Shown here piece by piece: positions 51,174-60,775 of a DNA stretch of 64,000 nt. Each line of letters starts with the position of its first letter. Position 1 is the stretch's first letter. This stretch comes from Streptomyces specialis (GTDB lineage Bacteria > Actinomycetota > Actinomycetes > Streptomycetales > Streptomycetaceae). The position numbers and the translations under genes were made by a program. The notes beneath the pieces are model-generated. The model did no database searches. It saw only the letters and a program-made list of their open reading frames with translations, and was not told the origin of the DNA. The stretch covers positions 456,754 through 520,753 of the forward strand of contig NZ_LN929897.1 in NCBI RefSeq assembly GCF_001493375.1, in the 5' to 3' direction.

Positions 51174-53240
51174 ATGCAGACCATCGGCACCAGTCTCGGC
51201 GTACTCGTCGCCTCGCTGCTGATCATCGTCCTGGCCGTCCTGTTCATCCTCAGTCGGCTCTTCCGCAAGGTCGAACAGGGCAAGGCGCTGATCGTGTCCA
51301 AGGTGCGCAAGGTGGACGTCACCTTCACCGGCGCCGTCGTCCTGCCCGTCCTGCACAAGGCCGAGGTCATGGACATCTCCGTGAAGGCCATCGAGATCGG
51401 CCGCACCGGACGGGAGGGCCTGATCTGCCGGGACAACATCCGCGCCGACATACGCATCTCGTTCTTCGTCCGGGTCAACAAGACGGTCTCCGACGTCATC
51501 AAGGTCGCCCAGGCCATCGGCACCGAGCGGGCCAGCGACCGGGCCACCCTCCAGGAGCTGTTCAACGCCAAGTTCTCCGAGGCGCTGAAGACGGTCGGCA
51601 AGCAGCTCGACTTCGCCGACCTCTACACCAAGCGCGAGGAGTTCCGCGACCGGATCATCGCCGTCATCGGCACCGACCTCAACGGCTACAGCCTGGAGGA
51701 CGCGGCCATCGACTACCTCGAACAGACGCCGCTGAGCCACCTCGACAAGAACAACATCCTCGACGCCCAGGGCATCCGGAAGATCACCGAGCTGACCGCC
51801 GCGCAGAACGTCCTCACCAACGACTTCCGGCGCAACGAGGAGAAGGAGATCACCCGGCAGAACGTCGACGCCAGGGAAGCCGTCCTCGAACTCGAACGCC
51901 GCCAGGCCGACGCCGAGATCAAGCAGAAGCGCGAAGTCGAGACGACCCGGGCCCGCGAGGAGGCCGAGACCGCCCGCATCCAGGCCGAGGAGCGGCTGCG
52001 TTCGGAGACCGCGCACATCAAGACCGAGGAGCAGTTGGGCGTTCACAACGAGAACCGCGAACGCGAGATCGTCGTCGCCCGGCTCAACCGGGACCGTGTC
52101 GTCGCCATCGAGAACGAGCGCATCGAGAAGGACCGGCTGCTGGAGGTCATCGCCCGGGAACGCGAGACGGAGCTGCGGCGCATCGCCAAGGACAAGGAAG
52201 TCGAGGGCGAGAAGCGGGAGATCGCGGACGTCGTCCGGGAGCGGATCGCCGTCGAGAAGACCGTCGCGCAGCAGGAGGAGGAGATCAAGAAGCTGCGCAC
52301 CGTCGAGGAGGCCGAGCGCGACCGGCAGTCCCTCATCATCCACGCCGAGGCCGAGGCCCAGGAGCGCCTGGTCAAGGACATCAAGGCCGCCGAGGCCGCC
52401 GAGCAGGCCGCGGAACACCGCGCCCGCGAGGCCCTCACCATGGCCGAGGCCCGCCGCAAGGCCGCCGACCTCGACGCGCAGGCCGCCATCCGCCTCGCGG
52501 AGGGCAGGCGCGCGGACGTCGCCGCCGAGGGGCTGGCGCAGGCCGAGGTGCAGGAGCGGATGGCCGACGCCATCGCCAGGACGAGGCACGCCGAGGCCGA
52601 GGCCGCCAAGGAGATGGGGCAGGCCGAGGCGGAGGCGCTGCGGGAGAAGATGGGCGCGGAGGCCGCCGGCATCCGGGACAAGGCGGGCGCCATGGCCGCG
52701 CTCGACGCCGCCAGCCGCGACCACGAGGAGTACCGGCTGCGCCTGGAGGCGGAGAAGGAGGTCCGGATCGCCGGGATCGACGTGCACCGGAAGATCGCCG
52801 AGGCGCAGGCCGCCGTCATCGGCGCGGGACTGGAGAACGCGAAGATCGACATCGTCGGCGGCGACTCCGTCTTCTTCGACCGCCTCGTCGGCGCCATCTC
52901 GGCCGGGAAGGGCGTGGACGCGTTCGTCGGCAACTCGGAGCAGGTGCGGGCGCTGGCCGGGCCGTGGCTGGACCAGGAGAACTCCACGTTCACCCGCGAC
53001 CTCGGCGCGATGCTCGCCGGGCTCGGCGCGGGCGGGCTGCGCGACCTGACGCTCGCCGGTCTGCTCACCGCCCTCATCACGAACGGCGGCGACCGGTCCG
53101 GCGAACTCGGCGATCTGCTGGAGACCGTGCGGTCCCGGGGGCTGGCCGACGTCAGGCTCAACGGCGCCGGTGAGCCGGGGACTTCGGGTCCGGCCGTGCC
53201 GTCCGTGCCGTCTGTGCCGTCCGTGCCGCTCGCCAAGTGA
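51174..53240 (+). CDS. Flotillin/SPFH-domain protein, YqiK-like
   Basis: 688 residues. One N-terminal membrane anchor (LGVLVASLLIIVLAVLFILS), SPFH/band-7 domain at about 35-210 (VTFTGAVVLPVLHKAEVMDI, REGLICRDNIRADIRISFFV), then a very long Glu/Arg/Ala-rich coiled coil at about 215-540, and a C-terminal region with a hydrophobic LAGLLTALITNGG. A short repeated tail PSVPSVPSVP-like ends the protein. It would oligomerise on the membrane. The next gene starts inside its stop (GTGA), implying a fixed ratio with the AAA+ ATPase. Confidence 0.9.
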   Translation: MQTIGTSLGVLVASLLIIVLAVLFILSRLFRKVEQGKALIVSKVRKVDVTFTGAVVLPVLHKAEVMDISVKAIEIGRTGREGLICRDNIRADIRISFFVRVNKTVSDVIKVAQAIGTERASDRATLQELFNAKFSEALKTVGKQLDFADLYTKREEFRDRIIAVIGTDLNGYSLEDAAIDYLEQTPLSHLDKNNILDAQGIRKITELTAAQNVLTNDFRRNEEKEITRQNVDAREAVLELERRQADAEIKQKREVETTRAREEAETARIQAEERLRSETAHIKTEEQLGVHNENREREIVVARLNRDRVVAIENERIEKDRLLEVIARERETELRRIAKDKEVEGEKREIADVVRERIAVEKTVAQQEEEIKKLRTVEEAERDRQSLIIHAEAEAQERLVKDIKAAEAAEQAAEHRAREALTMAEARRKAADLDAQAAIRLAEGRRADVAAEGLAQAEVQERMADAIARTRHAEAEAAKEMGQAEAEALREKMGAEAAGIRDKAGAMAALDAASRDHEEYRLRLEAEKEVRIAGIDVHRKIAEAQAAVIGAGLENAKIDIVGGDSVFFDRLVGAISAGKGVDAFVGNSEQVRALAGPWLDQENSTFTRDLGAMLAGLGAGGLRDLTLAGLLTALITNGGDRSGELGDLLETVRSRGLADVRLNGAGEPGTSGPAVPSVPSVPSVPLAK

Positions 53241-56200
53241 ACGGCGCCGGCGGGATGGCCAGGGACAGCGGCCCGGACGGGGGCCTGGACGGCGGCAGCT
53301 ACGAGGTGCTGCGCGACCGCATGACAGCGGCGGCCGGCGAACTCGCGGAGCGGGCCCAGGCTTTGAACGAGCGCCGCACCGCGGCATTCGGCGGCTCCGG
53401 GCTCGAACTCGTCGCGACGGACCGGGTGCGCACCGAACTCCCGGCCGTACCGCGCGATGTGGCGCAGGTCGGGGGACTGCTGCTGTTCGGCCACCATGTG
53501 CCCGCCGACCGCGACACGCTCGCCCTCCACCGCGTCACGGACGGTGGCGGCCTCGCCCCCGCGCCGCCCGACGCGGTCCCGGGGCTGCTGGACGACCCCG
53601 CGTTCCAGCGCGACGTGGAGGAGCTGTACCGCTACTACCGGGGCGCGCGGCTGCGGCGGTTGCGCGTCGTCGGCCCGCTGCTGCTCGCCGTCTTCCGGAC
53701 GGGCGAGACGGCGGCCGACACCCGGGTGCTGCGCTGGCGGCTGCACCCGGACGGCCGGCCCGAGTACCTGGACGCCAAGGGCGAACGGGACGATGTCCCG
53801 CCCGCCGCCCACGACTTCACCTGGACGCCGACCGGGCGCGAACAGCACGTCGACGGCCCGCGCCCGCACGTCGCACTCGGCGGCGGGCTGACCGTCTCCA
53901 CGGTCGGCGGCGAACTCACCGTCACCGCCGGGGAGGACGACGAGGCGGCCGTCGCGTACCGCGAGCCGGTGGACGACCCGCTCCAGTCACTCGCCGACGC
54001 CCAGGTCGCGTACGCCCGCGTCGGACCGCTCGTGCTGCTGCGCGTCCTGCCCTACAACGAGACGGAGCCGCGCCACCTCGTCCACAACACCCGCACCCGG
54101 GAGGTCGTCCGCCTCGACAACATCGGGCAGGCGTGCCGGGCGCTCCCCGACGACCAGGGCGTCGTCTTCCCCGGCGGGTACTACCTGGCCGCCGCGCCCG
54201 CCGGTTCGGCCGCCAGGACGTTCGACACCGACACGCGCGGGCTGACGTTCGACACCGCCGTCCGTTCCCCCAACGGCGAGGACGTGCTGTACGTCTTCCG
54301 TGAACCCGGCGGCGGCCGGGCGCTGTTGCTGCCGTACAACCTCATCCGCAAGGAGGTCGCCGCGCCGCTCACCGCCCACGGCTTCGCGCTGCTGGACGAC
54401 GGCACCATGGCGCTGTGCCGCGCCGACGCCCCCGAACCGGTCCGCGTGCACACCGTGCAGGTGTGGCGCACCCCGTTCGTCTCGGAGGCCCACGCCGCCG
54501 CCCGCCCCGCGGGCGACGGGCCGCTGGCCCGCGTCGGCAACGCGGAGCTGGTGCGCGGCATCTCGGACGCGCTGACCGTCGCCCGGCTCGCCACGGAACT
54601 CGCACCGGACACCGCCGTGTTCGAGGCCGTCGTCGCGGCCTGCGACCGGCTCACCGACCAGTACCACTGGCTGCCCCTCGACGGGTTCGCCGCCCTGCAC
54701 GAACCCGTGGGGACGCTGCGCGCCACCGCCGCCCAGGTCATCGACGAGTACGAACGCGTCCGCCAACTCCGGCAGCAGGCGCGGACCGCCGTGACCGAGG
54801 CGGACACGGACGTCACCGCCCTGCTGCGGCGCGCCCGCGGCGAGGCACCGAGGACCGCCGCCGCGTGGGTGGCGCTCCTCACCGAACTGCGCCGCGCCCA
54901 GGGCTCGGTGGAGTCCCTGCGCGACCTGCGGTACGCCGACCTCGCCGCCGTCGACGGCATCGCCGCGCGACTGGCCGAGTCCCTGACCGCCACCGGCCGC
55001 CGGGCGGTCACGTTCCTGTCCCGGCCCGACGCGTTCGACGACAGCCACGCCGCCGTCGCCCACCTCACCGAGCGGGCCGCCGCCGTCGAAAGCACCGGCG
55101 ACGCCGAGCCGTTGGCCGCCGAGATCGACGGACAGGGCGACGCGCTGCGCACGGTGACCGACGTCATCGGCGGGCTCGACATCGCCGACACCACCGTCCG
55201 CACCGAACTGCTCACCCGCATCGGCGAGGTGATGAGCGCGGTCAACCGCGCCCGCGCCGTCCTCGACGGCCGGCGCCGCGCCCTGCTGGAGACCGAGGGC
55301 CGGGCCGAGTTCGCCGCCGAGTACGCGCTGCTCGGGCAGGCCGTCATCGCCGCCCTCGCCGCCGCGCGCACCCCCGAGGAGTGCGACGAGCACCTCGGCC
55401 GGCTGCTGCTCCAGGCGGAGAACCTGACCGCCCGCTTCGGCGCGTTCGACGACTTCCTCGACCGGCTCACCCGGCAGCGCGAGGAGATCTACGAGACCTT
55501 CGCCGCCCGCAAGCAGGCCCAGCTCGACGAACGGGCCCGGCACGCCCAGCGGTTGGTCGAGTCCGCCGATCGGGTGCTGGCGACGATCACGCGCCGGGCC
55601 ACCGCGCTGGACAGCCTGGACGAGGTCAACGCCTACTTCGCCGCCGACCCCCTCGTCGCCCGCGTCCGCGCCACCGCCGGCGAACTGCGCGGCATCGGGG
55701 AGACGGTACGCGCCGACGAACTGGACGGGCGGCTGAAGGCCGCCCGCCAGGAGGCGGGCCGTGCCCTGCGCGACCGCGCCGACCTGTACGGGGCGGACGG
55801 CACGGTCCGGCTGGGCCGCCACCGCTTCTCGGTCACCACCCAGCCGATCGACCTGACACTGGTGCCGCACGGCGACGGGCTGGCGTTCGCGGTGACCGGG
55901 ACCGACTACCGGGCGCCGGTCACCGATCCGGAACTGACCGCCGCGCGCCGGTTCTGGGACCAGCCGCTGGTGTCCGAGTCCCCCGAGGTCTACCGCGCCG
56001 AACACCTGGCGGCGACCGTGCTGGCCATGGACCCCGTCCCGGACGCGGTGCCCGAACTGGTCCGCCGCGCCGCCGAGTCGGCGTACGACGAGGGGTACGA
56101 CCGGGGCGTGCACGACCACGACGCGGCGCGGATCCTCACCGTGCTGCTGCGGCTGCGGGAAGGCGCGGACCTGCTGAGCCACCCGCCGGACGCGCGGGCC

Positions 56201-57967
56201 GCCGCCCAGCTCTTCTGGGCCCACGGCTGCGACGAACCCGCCCGCCGCTCCTGGATCGTCCGGGCCCAGTCCCTGGCCCGCGCCCGCGCCACGTTCGGCG
56301 GCACCCCGGCCGCGATCCCCGCCCTGGCGGCGGAGCTGACGGCGGCCGTCACCGACCGGCTGGGACCGGCACCGGACGGGACCGGCGCCTACCTCTTCGA
56401 GGAACTGGCCCTCGACGGCCCCGCGTTCGCCGTCAGCCCGGCGGCCCGCTCCCTGCTGGACGACTTCCACGCGGCGCTCGGCGCCACCGGGCGCAAGGAA
56501 CTGGAACGCGAAATGGCCGCGCTGGCCGGCGATCTGCCCGCCCGGCGGCAACTCGTCACCGCCTGGCTCGGCGCGTTCGCGGAGGCCACCGGCCGGGACA
56601 CCACCGACCTGCCGGAGGCGGCGGCCGTCGAACTGTGCGCCGACACCGTCGAACACCGCACCGCCGACGCCCCGCTCACCGCGACGGCCGGCGGCCTGCT
56701 CGGCAGCCACCCGAGAATCCGGGGCGGCGAACTGACGGTCCGCCTGGACGAGTTCCTGACCCGGACCACCGACTTCCGTCTCCACCGCGTCCCGGCCCAC
56801 CGCCGTTACGTCCACCGCCGCGGCGCCCTGCTGGACGCCGACCGCGACCGGCTGCGCCTGGCCGCCCACCGGCCGCGCGTCATGCCCGCGTTCGTCCGCC
56901 ACCGCCTGCTGGACGAGGTCTACCTGCCGCTCATCGGGGACAACCTGGCCAAGCAGCTCGGCACGGCGGGGGACACCCGCCGCACCGACAGCCAGGGCCT
57001 GCTGCTCCTGCTCTCCCCGCCCGGCTACGGCAAGACGACGCTGGTCGAGTACGTCGCCGCGCGGCTCGGCCTGATCCTCGTCACGATCGACGGCCCCGCC
57101 CTCGGCCACGGCACCACCTCCCTCGACCCGGCCGCCGCCCCCGACGCGGCGGCCCGCCGCGAGGTCGAGAAGATCGATTTCGCGCTGGCGATGGGCAACA
57201 ACGTCCTGCTCCACGTGGACGACATCCAGCACACCTCGCCCGAACTGCTCCAGCGGTTCATCCCGTTGTGCGACGCGCAGCGGCGGGTGGACGGCGTCCG
57301 CGCGTACGACCTGCGCGGCAAGCGCTTCGCGGTGTCGATGGCGGGCAACCCGTTCACCGAGTCCGGCAGCCGCTTCCGTCTCCCCGACATGCTCGCCAAC
57401 CGCGCCGACGTGTGGAACCTGGGCGATGTCCTGTCCGGCCGCGAGGAGTTGTTCGCGCTGAGCCACATCGAGAACGCGCTGACGGCCAACCCCGTCCTCG
57501 CGCCGCTGGCGGCACGCGAACGCGACGACATCGACCTGCTGGTCCGCCTGGCCCGCCACGACGCGACGGCGTCCGCCGACCGGCTCGCCCACCCCTACAC
57601 CCCGGCCGAACTCGACCAGATCCTGTCCGTGCTGCGGAAGTTGCTGCACGTCCAGCGCACGACCCTGGCGGTCAACGCGGCCTACATCGCCTCCGCGGGA
57701 CAGGACGACGCGACCCGCACCGAGCCCCCGTTCCGCCTCCAGGGCTCCTACCGCAACACGAACAAGCTGGCCGAACGGATCGTCCCGGTGATGGACGACG
57801 CCGAACTGGAGGCCGTGATCGACGACCACTACCTCGCGGAGGCCCAGACCCTGACGACGGGCGCGGAGGCGAACCTGCTGAAGCTGGCGGAACTGCGCGG
57901 CCGTCTCACCCCCGAACAGGCCGCCCGCTGGGCGGAGATCAAACGCACGTGGGCGGTGTCACGGTGA
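53237..57967 (+). CDS. Giant AAA+ ATPase (DUF3686/"DNA repair ATPase" family)
   Basis: 1576 residues. The N-terminal about 700 residues match the DUF3686-type region (beta-rich, e.g. DVLYVFREPGGGRALLLPYN). A helical coiled-coil part follows at about 480-830 (LDRLTRQREEIYETFAARKQ), then a helical middle. The C-terminal AAA+ domain has Walker A SPPGYGKTT (1260-1268), Walker B VLLHVDDIQH with Asp1328-Asp1329, and SMAGNPFTESGSRFRLPDML, MoxR-like. The label DNA repair is historic; coupling to a flotillin suggests membrane-associated remodelling. GTG start overlaps the flotillin stop. Confidence 0.88.
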   Translation: MNGAGGMARDSGPDGGLDGGSYEVLRDRMTAAAGELAERAQALNERRTAAFGGSGLELVATDRVRTELPAVPRDVAQVGGLLLFGHHVPADRDTLALHRVTDGGGLAPAPPDAVPGLLDDPAFQRDVEELYRYYRGARLRRLRVVGPLLLAVFRTGETAADTRVLRWRLHPDGRPEYLDAKGERDDVPPAAHDFTWTPTGREQHVDGPRPHVALGGGLTVSTVGGELTVTAGEDDEAAVAYREPVDDPLQSLADAQVAYARVGPLVLLRVLPYNETEPRHLVHNTRTREVVRLDNIGQACRALPDDQGVVFPGGYYLAAAPAGSAARTFDTDTRGLTFDTAVRSPNGEDVLYVFREPGGGRALLLPYNLIRKEVAAPLTAHGFALLDDGTMALCRADAPEPVRVHTVQVWRTPFVSEAHAAARPAGDGPLARVGNAELVRGISDALTVARLATELAPDTAVFEAVVAACDRLTDQYHWLPLDGFAALHEPVGTLRATAAQVIDEYERVRQLRQQARTAVTEADTDVTALLRRARGEAPRTAAAWVALLTELRRAQGSVESLRDLRYADLAAVDGIAARLAESLTATGRRAVTFLSRPDAFDDSHAAVAHLTERAAAVESTGDAEPLAAEIDGQGDALRTVTDVIGGLDIADTTVRTELLTRIGEVMSAVNRARAVLDGRRRALLETEGRAEFAAEYALLGQAVIAALAAARTPEECDEHLGRLLLQAENLTARFGAFDDFLDRLTRQREEIYETFAARKQAQLDERARHAQRLVESADRVLATITRRATALDSLDEVNAYFAADPLVARVRATAGELRGIGETVRADELDGRLKAARQEAGRALRDRADLYGADGTVRLGRHRFSVTTQPIDLTLVPHGDGLAFAVTGTDYRAPVTDPELTAARRFWDQPLVSESPEVYRAEHLAATVLAMDPVPDAVPELVRRAAESAYDEGYDRGVHDHDAARILTVLLRLREGADLLSHPPDARAAAQLFWAHGCDEPARRSWIVRAQSLARARATFGGTPAAIPALAAELTAAVTDRLGPAPDGTGAYLFEELALDGPAFAVSPAARSLLDDFHAALGATGRKELEREMAALAGDLPARRQLVTAWLGAFAEATGRDTTDLPEAAAVELCADTVEHRTADAPLTATAGGLLGSHPRIRGGELTVRLDEFLTRTTDFRLHRVPAHRRYVHRRGALLDADRDRLRLAAHRPRVMPAFVRHRLLDEVYLPLIGDNLAKQLGTAGDTRRTDSQGLLLLLSPPGYGKTTLVEYVAARLGLILVTIDGPALGHGTTSLDPAAAPDAAARREVEKIDFALAMGNNVLLHVDDIQHTSPELLQRFIPLCDAQRRVDGVRAYDLRGKRFAVSMAGNPFTESGSRFRLPDMLANRADVWNLGDVLSGREELFALSHIENALTANPVLAPLAARERDDIDLLVRLARHDATASADRLAHPYTPAELDQILSVLRKLLHVQRTTLAVNAAYIASAGQDDATRTEPPFRLQGSYRNTNKLAERIVPVMDDAELEAVIDDHYLAEAQTLTTGAEANLLKLAELRGRLTPEQAARWAEIKRTWAVSR

Positions 57968-58426
57968 CGAGGCCGTCGCGCCGCGGCCGGTCGCCATCAG
58001 CGCGACCACGCAACCGAGGAGCGCGACCGACAGGACGCCGATGACCCAGACCTTTGTGAACAGGTCGGGCTTGATCTCGGTCCCTGGGTTCCGCCGCTGG
58101 GCGATCACGCTCTTGACCATCCGGCCGCGAACCGGGTAGAGCGCGAGCGGAATGGCGGCGAACATCGCGCTGTAGAGGAACAGGATCTCCGCCCGGGCGA
58201 CGGGCCGGACCATCGCCAGCGCCAGGGCAAGGCCGCCGACCAGCGGGGTCATGAGGTAGATCCCTCGCCGCGACTTCCTGGCCCGTGCCATCCGCTCGGC
58301 GGGCGACTCGTGCGGGAACCGCATCCCGCCGACCAGTTCTCCCATGAGCGCCATGAACAACACCGTCGCGACGAGGGCGATCAGCCACCAGCCCGTCTCG
58401 GTGATCGAAAACAGCATCTTTCTCAT
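57959..58426 (-). CDS. Four-TM membrane protein
   Basis: 155 residues with four hydrophobic segments (WWLIALVATVLFMALMGELV, YLMTPLVGGLALALAMV, ILFLYSAMFAAIPLALYPV, VWVIGVLSVALLGCVVALMA) and a basic loop RMARARKSRRG. Family not recognised. Convergent with the AAA+ gene, overlapping by 9 bases. Confidence 0.7.
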   Translation of the reverse strand: MRKMLFSITETGWWLIALVATVLFMALMGELVGGMRFPHESPAERMARARKSRRGIYLMTPLVGGLALALAMVRPVARAEILFLYSAMFAAIPLALYPVRGRMVKSVIAQRRNPGTEIKPDLFTKVWVIGVLSVALLGCVVALMATGRGATASSP

Positions 58427-58603
58427 CTTCTGTCGTACTAGAGGTCGATCATCCTAGCTGGGGCCCACCAGCGTCACTGCGTCCACGTCCGGGTGCCGCA
58501 CGACACCCGCGACCACGGAAACCGGCCAGGTCCCGTTGTCGTCTCACTCCACGAGGCCGGTCTCCAGGATCGGCCGCCTGTCATACCGGGGAGAGTGGCG
58601 ACG

Positions 58604-60775
58604 ATGGGGCGTCCTTCTGACTGGAGTCCGCTGGACATGGACTCGGACCCGACGCCGGGCAACCCGGACGAGGTCCGTGAACTGGCGGAGGAGCTCCAGA
58701 CGTTCGCCGATGATGTCGGTGAAGCTCTCGGCAGGATCCGGGGGATGGCGTCGGACCGGGCGGTGGCGGATTGGTCGGGGTTGTCGGCGGAGGCGTTCCG
58801 CAGCGAGTTCGACGGGGTGCCGGAGAACCTGACCAAGTTGCAGACGTCGTACGACATGGCGGCGGACGCGCTGGCGCGGTACTGGCCGGAGTTGCAGACC
58901 GCGCAGGGCATGGCGGACCGCGCGCTGGAGCGCGCGATCGCCGCGCAGGCCGATCTTTCCGCCGCGCAGGCGCAGTTGACGGACGCGGAGGACTGGGTCT
59001 CCCGGGCCGGGGAGGAGGCCGAACGCCTGGAGGAGGAGGGGGACGCGCCCGAGCCGCCGTCGGAGGAGGACGTCCGTAACGCGGTGCGGGACCGGCAGGC
59101 GGCGGACGCCGCTGCCGGGGCGGCGCGGGACCGGGTCGCGACGGCCGAGGACAATCTGGCCGCCGCCCGCGAACTGGCCGAACAGGCGCGCGGGTTGCGT
59201 GAGGATGCCGCGCGGGTGTGTGCTTCGGCGATCGATGAGGCGTCGGACGCTGGTATCCAGAACCGGAAGTGGTGGGAGAAGGCGTTCAAGTGGGTCCAGG
59301 ACAACTGGGACACCATCGTCGAGGTCTGCAAGATCATCGTCGACGTCCTCGGCGTTGTGGGGAGGATCATCGGCGGGCCGCTGGCCTGGGTCGTACTGGC
59401 CGCCGCGCTGAGCGTGCTGGCCGACACCCTCGTCAAATACGCAAAAGGCCAGGCCACCCTGCTGGACGTGGCGTTCGCCGCCCTGGACTGCATCCCCGGC
59501 ATGAAGGGCCTGACCACCCTCGGCGGCCTCGCCCGAGGCGCACGCTCCCTGGCCACCACCGGCCTGCGCGGCATGCGGCAAGGGGCGTTGCGGCTGGGGC
59601 GGCAGACCCGCCGGCAAGCCACCGAGATGGACGGGCGCAACCTGTGCGGTGACCCGGTGGACATGGCCACCGGCGAGCTGGTGATGTCCGCGACGGATGT
59701 CGAACTGCCCGGTGTCCTGCCGCTGATCCTGGAACGCCACCACATCTCCAGCTACCGCTCGGGCCGCCGGTTCGGCACCTCCTGGGCCTCGAAGCTTGAC
59801 CAGCGCCAGGCGCTGGACGCGTACGGCGCCCGGCTGTTCACCGCCGACGGCATGACCCTGCTCTACCCGCGCCCGATCCCCGGCGAGCAGGTCATGCCGG
59901 TCGAAGGCCCCCGCTGGGGCCTGTCCTGGGACGGGCAGCCCGGCACCCCGCTGGCCATCCACCAGCGCCCCACCGGCCGCACCCTGCACTTCGCGGCCGA
60001 CCCCGGCCGCCCCAGCAGCGAACTGCCGCTGACCGCGATCACCGACCGCAACACCAACCGCATCCGCGTCGCATACGACGAAACCGGCGCACCCACCGAC
60101 GTCATCCACGACCGCGGCTACCACCTCGGCATCACCACGACGGACGGCCGCGTCACCGAACTGCGCCTGCTCAACGACCCCGACCAGCCGGTCCTCCTGC
60201 GCTACGGCTACGACAACGCCGGCCTGCTCTGCGAGGTCTACAACTCCTCCGGCCTGCCACTGAAGTTCTCCTACGACGACCACCACCGCCTGGCCAAGTG
60301 GGAGGACCGCAACGGCTACTGGTACTCCTACGAGTACGACCCGGAAGGCCGCTGCGTATACACCACCGGCACCGACCGCGTCCTGGAATACCGCTACACC
60401 TACGACACCGACAACAACCGCACCACAGCGATCAACTCCCTCGGCCACGCCACGGTCTACCAGTTCAACGACAGCTACCAGCTCATCGCCGAAACCGACC
60501 CCCTCGGCAACACCACCCACCGGCAATTCGACCGCTACGACCGCGCCCTCACCATCACCGACCCCCTCGGCCGTACGGCCCGGTACCAGCACGACGACCA
60601 TGGGGACGTGGTCGCCGTCGTCAGGCCCGACGGACGAGAGACAGTGGTGGAGTACAACGACCTCGGTCTCGCGACCGAGCTCACCCAGGCGGACGGTACG
60701 GTGTGGCGCCTGGCATTCGACGCCGCCGGGAACCGGACCACCCTCGTCGACCCGGCTGGTAACCGGACGCGGTAG
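58604..60775 (+). CDS. Polymorphic toxin, N-terminal part: T7SS-like signal domain, DUF6531 and RHS/YD repeats
   Basis: 723 residues to an in-frame TAG at 60773. N-terminus (1-120): helical WXG100-like domain with ADWSGLSAEAFRSEFDGVPE, then a coiled coil (AQADLSAAQAQLTDAEDWVS), typical of actinobacterial type VII-secreted toxins. A hydrophobic stretch lies at about 250 (IIGGPLAWVVLAAALSVLAD). The DUF6531 start of the RHS shell is at about 345 (LCGDPVDMATGELVMSATDV), followed by many YD repeats (YTYDTDNNRTTAINSLGH). ATG 58604 follows GGGGAGAG. The same frame continues beyond the stop with more YD repeats, so this is the front half of one gene. Confidence 0.85.
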   Translation: MGRPSDWSPLDMDSDPTPGNPDEVRELAEELQTFADDVGEALGRIRGMASDRAVADWSGLSAEAFRSEFDGVPENLTKLQTSYDMAADALARYWPELQTAQGMADRALERAIAAQADLSAAQAQLTDAEDWVSRAGEEAERLEEEGDAPEPPSEEDVRNAVRDRQAADAAAGAARDRVATAEDNLAAARELAEQARGLREDAARVCASAIDEASDAGIQNRKWWEKAFKWVQDNWDTIVEVCKIIVDVLGVVGRIIGGPLAWVVLAAALSVLADTLVKYAKGQATLLDVAFAALDCIPGMKGLTTLGGLARGARSLATTGLRGMRQGALRLGRQTRRQATEMDGRNLCGDPVDMATGELVMSATDVELPGVLPLILERHHISSYRSGRRFGTSWASKLDQRQALDAYGARLFTADGMTLLYPRPIPGEQVMPVEGPRWGLSWDGQPGTPLAIHQRPTGRTLHFAADPGRPSSELPLTAITDRNTNRIRVAYDETGAPTDVIHDRGYHLGITTTDGRVTELRLLNDPDQPVLLRYGYDNAGLLCEVYNSSGLPLKFSYDDHHRLAKWEDRNGYWYSYEYDPEGRCVYTTGTDRVLEYRYTYDTDNNRTTAINSLGHATVYQFNDSYQLIAETDPLGNTTHRQFDRYDRALTITDPLGRTARYQHDDHGDVVAVVRPDGRETVVEYNDLGLATELTQADGTVWRLAFDAAGNRTTLVDPAGNRTR

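Noticed and set aside
53987..57829. 1280-codon antisense ORF opposite the AAA+ gene
   Set aside because: Gly/Val/Arg-rich complement of a high-GC coding sequence, without recognisable motifs.
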